DNA of 64,000 nucleotides from Streptomyces althioticus (GCA_014649355.1 BMSW01000003.1:186001-250000), one strand, 5' to 3'; counted from the stretch's first letter, positions 44,523 through 54,014 are shown. The notes: a model not told the origin generated them from the sequence alone. A program made the numbers and translations.

Positions 44523-45331
44523 GACTTCTTGGCCTTTGCGGTCCGAGCGGCGACCCAGACGGCGACCGCGATCAGCGCACCGAGTCCGAAGACCCAGGCG
44601 AACAGACCCTCGGAGACGGGGCCGAGCCCGCCCAGCGACAGGCCGCCGGGGCTCTCGGTCTCCTCGCCGTTGACCGCGTTCAGGTACGCGATGACGTCCT
44701 TCTTGTTCTGCTCCGACAGCGTGGTGTCGGGGAAGGAGGGCATGTTCTGCGGGCCGGTGAGCATGGCCTCGTAGATGTGCTTGGGCGCGACGCCCTCCAG
44801 GCTCGGGGCGTACTTGCCGTGCGTGAGCGCACCGCCCTTGCCGGTGAAGTTGTGGCACTGCGCGCAGTTGTTGCGGAACAGCTCGCCGCCCTTGGCCGCG
44901 TCGGCGCCTTCGGGGCCGTACTGCTCCTCGGTCGGGACGGCCGGGCCGGCGCCCAGGGAGGCGATGTACGCCGCCAGCTGGTCGATCTCGGCCTGGGAGT
45001 AGATGTTCTTCTTGCGCGGGATCTGCGCGCCCTGCGAGGTGGCGGCCGGCATACGGCCGGTGCTCACCTGGAAGTCGACCGCCGCGGCGCCCACGCCCAC
45101 CAGGCTCGGGCCGTCGGACGTGCCCTGACCGCCGGTGCCGTGGCAGCTCGCGCAGCCGACGGTGTAAAGCTTCTTGCCCTCCTCGATGGTGAGGGACTGG
45201 GCGGTTTCGTCGGCCTGCGCCTTGTCCGCGGGTGCGAACACGGCGTACAGCCCCCCGGTGCATGCCAGCGCGAGGAGTAGGACGACGAGCGCCGCCAGCG
45301 GATGGCGTCGTCGTGCGGAGAGCTTTTTCAC
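44519..45331 (-). CDS. qcrC: Dihaem cytochrome c subunit of the bcc complex
   Basis: A 270-residue membrane-anchored protein with two c-haem motifs, CASCH (~61-65) and CAQCH (~156-160), each followed by a Met ligand region. An N-terminal hydrophobic segment and a C-terminal membrane anchor (GLFAWVFGLGALIAVAVWVAA) hold it at the outer face. In Actinobacteria this protein links complex III directly to cytochrome aa3, replacing soluble cytochrome c. The start is GTG 45331, 81 bases after the ctaE stop. Confidence 0.96.
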   Translation of the reverse strand: MKKLSARRRHPLAALVVLLLALACTGGLYAVFAPADKAQADETAQSLTIEEGKKLYTVGCASCHGTGGQGTSDGPSLVGVGAAAVDFQVSTGRMPAATSQGAQIPRKKNIYSQAEIDQLAAYIASLGAGPAVPTEEQYGPEGADAAKGGELFRNNCAQCHNFTGKGGALTHGKYAPSLEGVAPKHIYEAMLTGPQNMPSFPDTTLSEQNKKDVIAYLNAVNGEETESPGGLSLGGLGPVSEGLFAWVFGLGALIAVAVWVAARTAKAKKS

Positions 45332-45412
45332 GGATTACCCCGGTGTCAGGATCTTCTGCGTCGATGCTTCTGTTGGGTGCGCTGTGGTCAGCGCGCGCGG
45401 ATGAGGGCCCGC

Positions 45413-46024
45413 CTACTTGATCATGTAGATCGTGGCGAAGAGGCCGATCCAGACGACATCGACGAAGTGCCAGTAGTAGGACACGACGATGGCCGCGGTC
45501 GCCTGCTCGTGTGTGAACCTCCGGGCCGCGTAGGTCCGGCCCAGGACCAGCAGGAAGGCGATCAGGCCGCCCGTCACGTGCAGGCCGTGGAAGCCGGTGG
45601 TCAGGTAGAAGGCCGAGCCGTACGGGTCGGAGGAGAGGGACAGGCCCTCGTGCTTGACCAGCTCGGTGTACTCGAAGACCTGGCCGCCGATGAACACCGC
45701 GCCCATGATGAAGGTGACGATGAACCACATCCGGAGCTTCTTCACGTCACCGCGCTCGGCGGCGAAGACGCCGAGCTGGCAGGTGAGCGAGGAGAGCACC
45801 AGGATCGTGGTGTTCGTCGCCGAGAACGGGAAGTTCAGCAGGTCGGCCTTCTCCGACCAGAAGTCGGGTCCGGTCACCGATCGCAGGGTGAAGTACATCG
45901 CGAAGAGGGCCGCGAAGAACATCAGCTCGGAACTCAGCCAGATGATGGTTCCGACGCTGGTGAGGTTCGGTCGGTTGACCGACGGGTGCGCGTGCCCGGT
46001 GTCTACTGTCGTTGCTGTCGCCAC
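45413..46024 (-). CDS. ctaE: Cytochrome c oxidase subunit III
   Basis: A 203-residue subunit III with five membrane segments ([107 protein letters not shown]). It supports the oxidase core from the separate ctaCDF operon. GTG 46024 gives the usual length; the ATG at 46114 has a reasonable ribosome site and would add 30 residues, so the start is uncertain. A palindrome lies directly upstream of the chosen start. Confidence 0.95.
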   Translation of the reverse strand: MATATTVDTGHAHPSVNRPNLTSVGTIIWLSSELMFFAALFAMYFTLRSVTGPDFWSEKADLLNFPFSATNTTILVLSSLTCQLGVFAAERGDVKKLRMWFIVTFIMGAVFIGGQVFEYTELVKHEGLSLSSDPYGSAFYLTTGFHGLHVTGGLIAFLLVLGRTYAARRFTHEQATAAIVVSYYWHFVDVVWIGLFATIYMIK

Positions 46025-46025
46025 G

Positions 46026-46040
46026 CCGACATTATGTCGG
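46026..46040. promoter_or_regulatory. 15-bp perfect palindrome at the ctaE start
   Basis: CCGACATTATGTCGG has seven-base arms around one central base, immediately upstream of the ctaE GTG. It includes a -10-like TAATGT on the minus strand, so a protein bound here would block ctaE-qcrCAB transcription. Its regulator is not identifiable by eye; it is not a Rex site. Confidence 0.45.
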
Positions 46041-46239
46041 TCGCTTATCCCGCCCTCACTCCCGGGGGTGCCGTTCGGTGTGTTCGCCCCTCCTGGACTG
46101 CCCGTATGGCCCATGGGAGCCCCTTTCGAAGCCGTGTCCGAACCGGTGTTGACGGGCGGTCCGAGGGGGTAGCATCCGCGCCATCGGTACCCGAAGTTCC
46201 CGACAGAGCCGTGCCCTCTCTCTTACGCGTGGAGGAACA

Positions 46240-46641
46240 ATGCAGGCGACCGCCACGGTGCTGGTCTACAGCGACGACGCCAACACCCGGGAGCAGGTGC
46301 GGCTCGCCACGGGGCGGCGGCCGGCACCGGACGTGCCCGTCGTGGAGTTCGTGGAGTGCGCGACGCCGGCGGCCGTGCTCACGGAGCTGGACCGGGGCGG
46401 CATCGACGTGTGCGTCCTGGACGGCGAGGCCGTGCCGATGGGCGGCATGGGGCTGTGCCGGCAGATCAAGGACGAGATCTTCAACTGCCCGCCGGTGCTG
46501 CTGCTGATGGGCCGCCCGCAGGACGCCTGGCTGGCGACCTGGAGCCGCGCGGAGGCGGCGGTGACGCTTCCGGTGGAGCCGGTGGAGTTCGCGGACGCCC
46601 TGGCCTCGCTGCTGCGCCGGAAGGCGCTGGCGGGCGCCTGA
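46240..46641 (+). CDS. Receiver-like protein lacking the conserved lysine
   Basis: A 133-residue single-domain protein with the alternating beta/alpha pattern of a receiver: VLVYSDDAN gives the acidic pair Asp12/Asp13, and IDVCVLDGE places Asp61 at the phospho-acceptor position. The later switch residues are not kept: the usual Ser/Thr site reads LLLMGRP, and the invariant Lys region is VTLPVEP. No output domain follows. GGAGGAA precedes the ATG. Divergent from ctaE and next to an L,D-transpeptidase. Phosphorylation-independent signalling is possible. Confidence 0.8.
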   Translation: MQATATVLVYSDDANTREQVRLATGRRPAPDVPVVEFVECATPAAVLTELDRGGIDVCVLDGEAVPMGGMGLCRQIKDEIFNCPPVLLLMGRPQDAWLATWSRAEAAVTLPVEPVEFADALASLLRRKALAGA

Positions 46642-46670
46642 GGCGTCCGCGCCTGCCCTGACGGCCGACG

Positions 46671-46707
46671 GGGCCGCCGGCCCGCCCGTGGGCGTGCGCG
46701 GCGGCCC
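46671..46707. terminator. Possible bidirectional terminator
   Basis: GGGCCGCCG (46671-46679) pairs with CGGCGGCCC (46699-46707), nine base pairs around a 19-base loop, in the 74-base gap between two convergent genes. Confidence 0.5.
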
Positions 46708-46715
46708 TGTGGTGC

Positions 46716-48002
46716 TCACGCGGCCGCGGGCCGCAGCCGCGCCACCTGCTGGGCGGTCTCGGGGGTCTTCCCGCTGCCCGTGAGGGCGCTGCCCTCGCGC
46801 CACTTGTCCCAGTTCAGGTTCCAGTCGCCGAAGCCGTTGCCGAACGGCTCCATGACGTCGCCCTCCGAGTTCACGACCTCCACGAGGTCGCCCTGGCGGA
46901 AGGTGTCGAAGAACCACTCGGCGTCGGCCGTGCTCATCCCGACGCAGCCGTGGCTGACGTTGGCGTAGCCCTGCGAGCCGACCGACCAGGGGGCGGCGTG
47001 CACGTACTCGCCGCTCCAGGTGACCCGCGTCGCGAAGTGCACGTCCAGGTCGTACGACTCGGCGGAGCCCTCGGCGATGCCGACGGTGGTGCTGCGCATG
47101 CGTACGAAGCGTTCCTTGGCGAGCACCACCTTGACGCCGTTGCGGGTCTCGAAGCCGGGCTTGCCGGTGGTGACGGGGATCTGCTTGATCTCCTCGCCGT
47201 TCTTGTGGACCGTCAGCAGGTGCGCGGCCGCGTCCGTGACGGCTATCACCCGGTCACCGGTACGGATGGTGAGCGGCTTGGCCGCGTCGCCGCGCAGCCG
47301 GTCGCCGACCTTGATGCCCTCCAGGTTGCTGCGCACCCGGACGGTGGCGTCGGCCGGCCAGTAGTCCTTGGGCCGGAAGTGCAGCTTCTTGTCGTCGACC
47401 CAGTACCAGGCACCGGTGACGGAGGGGGTGGAGTCGACCTTCAGACCGCGTTCCACCACCGCCCGCTGCGCCGGGTCCTGCACGGGCTCGCTCAGCTCCG
47501 CGACGAGCGGCTGTCCGACGCCGTAGGTGCCCGCCTCGGGGCCGAAGGTGATGCCCAGGCGTTTGGCGGCGCCGGGCTTGCCGGTGGTGAAGGTGAGGAC
47601 CTTGCGGCCGGGCCTGCCGTCCTCGTCCTCGGTGCTCACGCGGACCGTGTACTGCGCGGAGGCGGCCAGCGGGGTGGTGCTGTGCCAGCGGCTGCCGTCG
47701 GCGGCCAGTTCGCCCGCCAGGTGCCGTCCGGAGGCGTCCACGGCGACGACGTCGGTGATGCGCCCGTCGGAGTCCTCGGCGGTGATCTCGAGGGGCTTGT
47801 CGGGGTCGGCGGACTTCCCCTCGTCGAGGGAGCCGCCGAAGGAGATCTGGTCCGCCGCGTCGTACGGCTCGGCGGACAGCGGGCTGCCGTCTGAGGAGCA
47901 GCCGGTGACGCCCGCGCCGAGGGCCGCCACCAGCAGCGCGCAGCCGGCGAGGCGGGCCCGCGTGCCGCGGAGGCCGGTGCGGGGGGACTCTGTGTCTCTC
48001 AT
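46716..48002 (-). CDS. Lipoprotein L,D-transpeptidase
   Basis: A 428-residue exported lipoprotein (lipobox GVTGC, Cys35) with two immunoglobulin-like domains (~45-260; DKPLEITAEDSDGRITDV and GVGQPLVAELSEPV openings) and a YkuD catalytic domain (~250-385) with the HG..SHGCVGMS motif including the catalytic Cys. It forms 3-3 peptidoglycan cross-links as in mycobacterial LdtMt2. A ~35-residue C-terminal tail follows (WNLNWDKWREGSALTG). It lies between the two respiratory operons. Confidence 0.95.
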   Translation of the reverse strand: MRDTESPRTGLRGTRARLAGCALLVAALGAGVTGCSSDGSPLSAEPYDAADQISFGGSLDEGKSADPDKPLEITAEDSDGRITDVVAVDASGRHLAGELAADGSRWHSTTPLAASAQYTVRVSTEDEDGRPGRKVLTFTTGKPGAAKRLGITFGPEAGTYGVGQPLVAELSEPVQDPAQRAVVERGLKVDSTPSVTGAWYWVDDKKLHFRPKDYWPADATVRVRSNLEGIKVGDRLRGDAAKPLTIRTGDRVIAVTDAAAHLLTVHKNGEEIKQIPVTTGKPGFETRNGVKVVLAKERFVRMRSTTVGIAEGSAESYDLDVHFATRVTWSGEYVHAAPWSVGSQGYANVSHGCVGMSTADAEWFFDTFRQGDLVEVVNSEGDVMEPFGNGFGDWNLNWDKWREGSALTGSGKTPETAQQVARLRPAAA

Positions 48003-48077
48003 GGCCTCACGCTAGGGAGCCGGGCGCGTCCCGGCTCACCGGGCGGCCCGAACGGGTGAGGCGGATGCGGCAACAGC

Positions 48078-48115
48078 GGGAGCCCGGACCCTCCTGACGG
48101 AGTGTCCGGGCTCCC
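48078..48115 (-). terminator. Terminator hairpin of the ctaCDF operon
   Basis: GGGAGCCCGGAC (48078-48089) pairs with GTCCGGGCTCCC (48104-48115), a perfect 12-bp stem 18 bases after the ctaF stop. Confidence 0.85.
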
Positions 48116-48132
48116 GGGTGCCGTGCGGCGTG

Positions 48133-48531
48133 TTACTGGGTGCGGTTCTCACCGCGGTAGTACTCGAAGACCCAGCCCCACAGACCGAAGAGCAGCAGCG
48201 GCGCGGAGAAGTACATCAGCCACCAGCCGATCGCCACGCCCGCGAAGGCGAAGGCGCCGCCCGCGGCCAGGACCAGGGGCTGCCAGCTGTGCGGGCTGAA
48301 GAACCCGACCTCGCCGGCGTCGTCGGCGACGTCCGCCTCCTTGTTGTCCTGGGCGCCCACGTCGACCCGCCGGGCGGTGAAGCCCAGGTAGAAGCCGATC
48401 ATGATGCTCAGGCCGAAGGACAGGACGAGGGCAGTGGTGCCGACCGGCTCCTTCGACCACAGGCCGTAGACCACGGCCATGGCCAGGAAGAAGAGGCTCA
48501 GCCACATGAACATCTTGCCCTGGATCTTCAC
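48133..48531 (-). CDS. ctaF: Cytochrome c oxidase subunit IV (actinobacterial)
   Basis: A 132-residue small subunit with four hydrophobic segments ([77 protein letters not shown]), as in the actinobacterial CtaF family. GTG 48531 overlaps the ctaD stop by four bases, so it is coupled to ctaD. It is the last gene of ctaCDF. Confidence 0.95.
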   Translation of the reverse strand: MKIQGKMFMWLSLFFLAMAVVYGLWSKEPVGTTALVLSFGLSIMIGFYLGFTARRVDVGAQDNKEADVADDAGEVGFFSPHSWQPLVLAAGGAFAFAGVAIGWWLMYFSAPLLLFGLWGWVFEYYRGENRTQ

Positions 48532-50264
48532 TTGCCGGCCTCCTTGCCGCCGGAGAGGGCCTTCTCGCCGTGACCGGCGTTCTCGAGCTCGTCGAGCGCG
48601 GCGATCTCCGGGTGGTGCAGGTCGAACGCCGGGGATTCACTGCGGATCCGCGGCAGGGTGAGGAAGTTGTGCCGGGGCGGCGGGCAGGAGGTCGCCCACT
48701 CGAGGGAGCGGCCGTAGCCCCACGGGTCGTCGACCTCGACCGGCTTGCCGTACTTGGCGGTCTTCCACACGTTGTAGAAGAACGGCAGCAGCGACATGCC
48801 GAGGAGGAACGACGCGATCGTCGAGACCGTGTTCAGGGCGGTGAAGCCGTCCGCGGCCAGGTAGTCCGCGTACCGGCGCGGCATGCCCTCGACGCCCAGC
48901 CAGTGCTGGACCAGGAAGGTGCCGTGGAAGCCGATGAACAGCGTCCAGAAGGTGATCTTGCCGAGCCGCTCGTCGAGCATCTTGCCGGTGAACTTCGGCC
49001 ACCAGAAGTGGAAGCCGGCGAACATCGCGAACACCACGGTGCCGAAGACCACGTAGTGGAAGTGCGCCACCACGAAGTAGGAGTCGGAGACGTGGAAGTC
49101 CAGCGGCGGCGACGCCAGGATGACGCCGGTCAGACCGCCGAAGGTGAACGTGATGAGGAAGCCCAGCGTCCACAGCATCGGTGTCTCGAAGGACAGGCTG
49201 CCCTTCCACATGGTGCCGATCCAGTTGAAGAACTTCACACCGGTCGGGACCGCGATCAGGAAGGTCATGAAGGAGAAGAACGGCAGCAGCACACCGCCCG
49301 TGACGTACATGTGGTGCGCCCACACCGTCACCGACAGACCCGCGATCGCGATGGTCGCGCCGATGAGACCCATGTAGCCGAACATCGGCTTGCGGGAGAA
49401 CACCGGGATGATCTCGGAGACGATGCCGAAGAACGGCAGCGCGATGATGTACACCTCGGGGTGACCGAAGAACCAGAAGAGGTGCTGCCAGAGCAGCGCT
49501 CCGCCGTTCGTCGAGTCGAAGATGTGCGCCCCGAACTTGCGGTCCGCCTCCAGGGCGAACAGCGCGGCGGCCAGCACCGGGAAGGCGAGCAGCACCAGCA
49601 CACCGGTGAGCAGCACGTTCCAGGTGAAGATCGGCATGCGGAACATCGTCATGCCGGGGGCGCGCATGCAGATGATGGTGGTGATGAAGTTGACCGCGCC
49701 GAGGATGGTGCCGAACCCGGAGAGGGCGAGGCCCATGATCCACATGTCGGAGCCGATGCCCGGCGAGCGGACCGCGTCCGACAGCGGCGAGTAGGCGAAC
49801 CAGCCGAAGCTGGCGGCGCCGTCCGGCGTCAGGAAGCCGCCGACCGCGATGAGCGAGCCGAACGAGTAGAGCCAGTAGGCGAACATGTTCAGCCGCGGGA
49901 ACGCCACGTCGGGCGCGCCGATCTGCAGCGGCATGATCCAGTTCGCGAAGCCGGCGAACAGCGGCGTCGCGAACATCAGCAGCATGATCGTGCCGTGCAT
50001 CGTGAACGCCTGGTTGAACTGCTCGTTCGACACGATCTGCAGGCCCGGGCGGGCCAGCTCGGCGCGCATCACCAGGGCCATCACGCCGCCGATGACGAAG
50101 AAGACGAACGACGTCACGAGGTACATCGTGCCGATCGTCTTGTGGTCCGTGGTCGTCAGCCACTTGACCACGACACTGCCACGGTTCTGGCGCCTGACCG
50201 GCAGTTCGTCCTCGTAGTGGGACCCAGCTGCCGCGGCACCCTTGGGTTCGTTGAGGATGCTCAC
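48528..50264 (-). CDS. ctaD: Cytochrome c oxidase subunit I
   Basis: A 578-residue catalytic subunit of the aa3 oxidase with twelve membrane segments. Haem a, haem a3 and CuB ligands are recognisable: [14 protein letters not shown] (haem a), [15 protein letters not shown] (CuB His, with the Glu of the proton channel in HPEVY), WAHHMYVTG (CuB His pair) and HFHYVVFGT (haem a3 and haem a). The N-terminal [21 protein letters not shown] is cytoplasmic. GTG 50264 overlaps the ctaC stop by four bases and the gene's stop overlaps ctaF by four. Confidence 0.97.
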   Translation of the reverse strand: MSILNEPKGAAAAGSHYEDELPVRRQNRGSVVVKWLTTTDHKTIGTMYLVTSFVFFVIGGVMALVMRAELARPGLQIVSNEQFNQAFTMHGTIMLLMFATPLFAGFANWIMPLQIGAPDVAFPRLNMFAYWLYSFGSLIAVGGFLTPDGAASFGWFAYSPLSDAVRSPGIGSDMWIMGLALSGFGTILGAVNFITTIICMRAPGMTMFRMPIFTWNVLLTGVLVLLAFPVLAAALFALEADRKFGAHIFDSTNGGALLWQHLFWFFGHPEVYIIALPFFGIVSEIIPVFSRKPMFGYMGLIGATIAIAGLSVTVWAHHMYVTGGVLLPFFSFMTFLIAVPTGVKFFNWIGTMWKGSLSFETPMLWTLGFLITFTFGGLTGVILASPPLDFHVSDSYFVVAHFHYVVFGTVVFAMFAGFHFWWPKFTGKMLDERLGKITFWTLFIGFHGTFLVQHWLGVEGMPRRYADYLAADGFTALNTVSTIASFLLGMSLLPFFYNVWKTAKYGKPVEVDDPWGYGRSLEWATSCPPPRHNFLTLPRIRSESPAFDLHHPEIAALDELENAGHGEKALSGGKEAGK

Positions 50265-51253
50265 AGGATGTTCGACTCCCGGTTCTTCTCGGGGCCGGAC
50301 TGCTCGATGCCCGCGGGCACGTAGCCCTGCTGCCCCTTCTTCGCGAGGTCCTTCAGGTGCTGCTCGTACCGCTCGGGGGAGACGACCTTCACGTTGAACA
50401 GCATCCGGGAGTGGTCGACGCCGCAGAGCTCGGCGCACTTGCCGAGGAAGGTGCCCTCACGGTTGGGGGTCACCTCGAAGGCGTTGGTGTGGCCCGGGAT
50501 GACGTCCTGCTTCATCAGGAACGGCACCACCCAGAAGGAGTGGATGACATCACGCGAGGTCAGCACGAAGCGGACCCGCTTGCCCTCGGGCAGCCACAGG
50601 GTGGGGCCCGGGTTGTTGGTCTGCGGGTTCCGGGTTCCGGGGATGCCGCAGTCGTGGACACCGCCGGCGTCGGCCGGGAAGGCCTCCTTGTAGCGGTCCG
50701 GAATCGCGTCGAGTTCCTTGGACGTCTTGGCGTCGCCCGTGGAACCCTCGACGTTCTCGACGTAGTTGAAGCACCAGCTCCACTGGAAGCCGACCACGTT
50801 GACCGTGACGTCGGGCTTCTTCTCGAGCTTCAGCACCTCGGATTCGTCGCGCGCGGTGAAGTAGAAGAACACCGAGACGATGATGAGGGGGACCACCGTG
50901 TACAACGCCTCGATGGGCATGTTGTACCGGGTCTGCGGAGGTACCTCGACCTTGGTGCGGCTGCGCCGGTGGAAGAAAGCACTCCACAGGATCAGGCCCC
51001 ACACCAGCACGCCGACGGCGAGCGCGGCCGCCCAGGACCCCTGCCACAGGGAGAGGATCCGCGGAGCCTCTTCCGTCGTGGGGGTGGGCATGCCAAGGCG
51101 GGGGAAGTCCTCCCATGTGCAACCGGTGGCGGTCGCCAGGACCAGGCCCGCGGTCAGTGCCTGCAGCAGCTTCCGCCGCATCGGGCGCCGCGGCTTGGGG
51201 GTACCGCCCACGCCTTCCAGGCCGTGGGGGAGGTCGGAGCCGTTGGGACTCAC
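50261..51253 (-). CDS. ctaC: Cytochrome c oxidase subunit II (CuA)
   Basis: A 330-residue lipoprotein subunit (signal with lipobox ATATGC, Cys45) with two membrane helices ([22 protein letters not shown] and [19 protein letters not shown]) and a CuA cupredoxin domain: [11 protein letters not shown], and [12 protein letters not shown] with the two Cys, Glu, His and Met ligands (~279-290). An insert ([13 protein letters not shown]...[10 protein letters not shown], ~165-205) is typical of Actinobacteria, where it docks to QcrC. GTG 51253 follows GGAAGG. It heads ctaCDF. Confidence 0.97.
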   Translation of the reverse strand: MSPNGSDLPHGLEGVGGTPKPRRPMRRKLLQALTAGLVLATATGCTWEDFPRLGMPTPTTEEAPRILSLWQGSWAAALAVGVLVWGLILWSAFFHRRSRTKVEVPPQTRYNMPIEALYTVVPLIIVSVFFYFTARDESEVLKLEKKPDVTVNVVGFQWSWCFNYVENVEGSTGDAKTSKELDAIPDRYKEAFPADAGGVHDCGIPGTRNPQTNNPGPTLWLPEGKRVRFVLTSRDVIHSFWVVPFLMKQDVIPGHTNAFEVTPNREGTFLGKCAELCGVDHSRMLFNVKVVSPERYEQHLKDLAKKGQQGYVPAGIEQSGPEKNRESNIL

Positions 51254-51338
51254 GTAGCGCCTTCCCGAGAGTCTCGCCCGCGCTGTTCGGCTGCGGCCTG
51301 GCCTTCTCGCTGGTCGGTCGCCGCCCTGCGTCGGGCAG

Positions 51339-51367
51339 GGGTTTGGATGTTTATGCGGACCAAACCC
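51339..51367. promoter_or_regulatory. Inverted repeat in the ctaC promoter region
   Basis: GGGTTTGG (51339-51346) and CCAAACCC (51360-51367) form 8-bp arms around a 13-base AT-rich spacer, about 86-114 bases upstream of ctaC. The arms flank a probable promoter core on the minus strand. A regulator binding site is likely; no family assigned. Confidence 0.45.
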
Positions 51368-51485
51368 TAGCCGACGCTCTCCGAGGGGTCGCGGGGAGGG
51401 GTGCCGTACGCGTCGCGGGTCGCGTCCGGCGCCCCGTCGTCCGGGGGTACGGACGTCGTGGCGGCCGCGGCGGCGTCGTGGTCGA

Positions 51486-51521
51486 CCGCGCAGTTCCCCG
51501 CGCCCCCGAGGGGGTTAGCGT
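51486..51521 (+). promoter_or_regulatory. Dispersed repeat copy and leaderless -10 ahead of the IscS-TusA gene
   Basis: The ninth repeat core (GACCGCGCAGTTCCCCGCGC, about 51483-51506) lies directly before TAGCGT (51516-51521), a -10-like hexamer six bases from the GTG start at 51528. There is no ribosome site, so the mRNA is probably leaderless and the repeat occupies the -35 region. Confidence 0.5.
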
Positions 51522-51527
51522 TGCCGT

Positions 51528-52916
51528 GTGTCCTACTTCGACGCTGCTTCCGCCGCTCCTCTTCATCCCGTCGCCCGTCAGGCGCTGATGGCCTCTCTGG
51601 ACGAAGGGTGGGCGGATCCGGCGCGGTTGTACAAGGAGGGGCGGCGGGCGCGGCTGTTGCTCGACGCCGCCCGGGAGGCGGCCGCGGAGGCGGTGGGCTG
51701 CCGGCCCGACGAGCTCGTGTTCACCCCGTCCGGGACCGCCGCGGTGCACACCGGGATCGCGGGGGCGCTGGCAGGCAGACGGCGTACCGGGCATCACCTG
51801 ATCGTGTCTGCGGTCGAACACTCTTCTGTGCTGCATGCGGCGGAAGTTCACCGGGACGGCGGCGGCACGGTCACCGAGGTGGCGGTGGACCGCTCGGGTG
51901 CCGTACGCCCGTCCGAGCTCGCCGGGGCGCTGCGGCCGGACACCGCGCTGGCCTGTCTGCAGTCCGCCAACCACGAGGTGGGCACCCTCCAGCCGGTGGC
52001 CGAGGCGGCCGAGGCGTGCCGGGCCGCGGGGGTGCCGCTGCTGGTGGACGCGGCGCAGTCGCTGGGCTGGGGTCCGGTGGAGGGCGGCTGGTCACTGCTC
52101 GCGGCGAGCGCCCACAAGTGGGGCGGGCCCTCGGGGGTGGGTCTGCTGGCCGTGCGCAAGGGGGTGCGGTTCGCGCCCCAGGGTCCGCGGGACGAGCGGG
52201 AGTCGGGGCGGGTGCCCGGGTTCGAGAACCTCCCGGCGATCGTGGCCGCGGCGGCGTCACTGCGGGCGGTGCGGGCGGAGGCCGCCCAGGAGGCGGCCCG
52301 GCTCCGGGAACTGACGGACCGGATCCGGGCGCGGGTGCCGGAGCTGGTGCCGGACGTGGAGGTGGTCGGGGACCCGGAGCGGCGGCTGCCGGGCGTAGTC
52401 ACCTTCTCGTGTCTCTATGTCGACGGGGAGACCGTGCTGCACGAGCTGGACCGGGCCGGCTTCTCCGTGTCGTCCGGCTCGTCCTGCACCAGCAGCACGC
52501 TGACGCCCAGCCATGTGCTGAGGGCGATGGGGGTGCTCAGCGAGGGCAACGTCCGGGTCTCGCTGCCGCCGGGCACGGAGGAGCAGGACGTGGAGCGCTT
52601 CCTCGACGTGCTGCCGGAGGTGGTCGCCGGGGTGCGGGAGAAGCTGGGCGCGCCGGTGTCCCGGACGGAGACCGTCACCGGGGAACGGGACGAGGCGCTG
52701 GTGGTGGACGCGCTGGGGCGGCGCTGCCCGATCCCGGTGATCGAGCTGGCCAAGGTGATCGGCGACGTGCCGGTGGGCGGCCTGGTGCGGGTCCTCGCCG
52801 ACGACGAGGCGGCCCGGCTCGACATCCCCGCGTGGTGCGAGATGCGCGGCCAGGAATACGTCGGCGAGCAGCCGGCGGGCCGGGGCGCGGCCTATGTGGT
52901 CCGCCGGCTGTCGTGA
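51528..52916 (+). CDS. Cysteine desulfurase fused to a TusA-type sulfur carrier
   Basis: A 462-residue two-domain protein. Residues ~1-375 form an IscS/NifS-type PLP desulfurase: His98 (VEHSS), Asp174 (LLVDAAQS), PLP-binding Lys197 (SAHKWGGPSG) and active Cys320 in the flexible loop SGSSCTSST. Residues ~388-462 are a TusA domain with DALGRRCPIPVIELAK, in which Cys400 is the persulfide acceptor (DxxGxxCPxPxxxxxK). Fusion would pass sulfur directly from desulfurase to carrier, for tRNA thiolation, molybdopterin or Fe-S/thiamine needs. An IscA-type gene lies 3.8 kb downstream. It is divergent from ctaC. Confidence 0.92.
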   Translation: MSYFDAASAAPLHPVARQALMASLDEGWADPARLYKEGRRARLLLDAAREAAAEAVGCRPDELVFTPSGTAAVHTGIAGALAGRRRTGHHLIVSAVEHSSVLHAAEVHRDGGGTVTEVAVDRSGAVRPSELAGALRPDTALACLQSANHEVGTLQPVAEAAEACRAAGVPLLVDAAQSLGWGPVEGGWSLLAASAHKWGGPSGVGLLAVRKGVRFAPQGPRDERESGRVPGFENLPAIVAAAASLRAVRAEAAQEAARLRELTDRIRARVPELVPDVEVVGDPERRLPGVVTFSCLYVDGETVLHELDRAGFSVSSGSSCTSSTLTPSHVLRAMGVLSEGNVRVSLPPGTEEQDVERFLDVLPEVVAGVREKLGAPVSRTETVTGERDEALVVDALGRRCPIPVIELAKVIGDVPVGGLVRVLADDEAARLDIPAWCEMRGQEYVGEQPAGRGAAYVVRRLS

Positions 52917-52922
52917 GCGGGG

Positions 52923-53897
52923 TCAGCTCAGGTGCGCGCGCACCTCGGTGGCGGCGTCGTCCCCGTAGGCCTTGGTGAAGCGCTCCATGAAGTGACCGCG
53001 GCGCAGCTGGTACTCCTGGGTGCCGACGGTCTCGATGACGAGGGTCGCCAGCATGCAGCCGACCTGCGCGGCGCGCTCCAGCGGGACGCCCCACGCCAGG
53101 CCGGACAGGAAGCCGGCGCGGAAGGCGTCGCCGACGCCGGTCGGGTCGGCCTTGCGCTCCTCGTCGGGGCAGGCGACCTCGATGGTCTCCTCGCCGGCCC
53201 GCTCGATGCGGACGCCGCGGGCGCCGAGGGTGGTGACGCGGTGGCCGACCTTGGCGAGGATCTCCTCGTCGGTCCAGCCGGTCTTGGTCTCGATGAGGCC
53301 CTTCTCGTACTCGTTGGAGAAGAGGTACGTGGCCCCCTCCAGCAGTATCCGGATCTCCTCGCCGTCCATGCGGGCGATCTGCTGGGAGAAGTCGGCGGCG
53401 AACGGGATGCCCCGCGAGCGGCACTCCTCGGTGTGCCGCAGCATCGCCTCCGGGTCGTCGGCGCCGATGGACACCAGGTCGAGACCGCCCACGCGGTCGG
53501 CGACGGTCTTCAGCTCGATCAGGCGGGCCTCGCTCATCGCGCCCGTGTAGAAGGAGCCGATCTGGTTGTGGTCGGAGTCCGTGGTGCACACGAAGCGGGC
53601 GGTGTGCAGCGTGTCCGAGATACGGACGGAGTCGGTGTCGACGCCGTGCCGCTCCAGCCAGGCGCGGTACTCGTCGAAGTCGAAGCCGGCCGCGCCGACC
53701 AGGATCGGGCGGGTGCCGAGCTGCCCCATGCCGAAGGCGATGTTCGCGGCCACCCCGCCGCGACGCACGTCGAGGTTGTCGACCAGGAAGGACAGCGAGA
53801 CCGTGTGCAGCTGGTCCGCGACGAGCTGGTCGGCGAACCGGCCGGGGAAGGTCATGAGGTGGTCGGTGGCGATGGAGCCGGTGACTGCGATGCGCAC
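52923..53897 (-). CDS. PfkB-family carbohydrate/adenosine kinase
   Basis: A 324-residue ribokinase-fold enzyme. RRGGVAANIAFGMGQLG (~47-63) is the N-terminal PfkB signature, and DPTGVGDAFRAGFLSGLAWG (~258-277) the C-terminal one with the catalytic Asp. The sequence style (SLSFLVDNLDVRRGGVAANI) resembles M. tuberculosis Rv2202c, an adenosine kinase unrelated to eukaryotic types, which also lies near ctaC and the HesB gene. Adenosine is therefore the best guess. GTG 53897 has AGGAGAA upstream. It converges with the IscS-TusA gene, only six bases apart. Confidence 0.88.
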   Translation of the reverse strand: MRIAVTGSIATDHLMTFPGRFADQLVADQLHTVSLSFLVDNLDVRRGGVAANIAFGMGQLGTRPILVGAAGFDFDEYRAWLERHGVDTDSVRISDTLHTARFVCTTDSDHNQIGSFYTGAMSEARLIELKTVADRVGGLDLVSIGADDPEAMLRHTEECRSRGIPFAADFSQQIARMDGEEIRILLEGATYLFSNEYEKGLIETKTGWTDEEILAKVGHRVTTLGARGVRIERAGEETIEVACPDEERKADPTGVGDAFRAGFLSGLAWGVPLERAAQVGCMLATLVIETVGTQEYQLRRGHFMERFTKAYGDDAATEVRAHLS

Positions 53898-54014
53898 GGC
53901 GTGGATTCTCCTGAGGGAGGGGGTTTGACACTTCACGCTACCGGGTGGGAACGGCCCGTAGAAGCAGCCGAAACTACCCGATAGTAGCTCTTTCTTCGCG
54001 GCTGTCGGCGTGCA

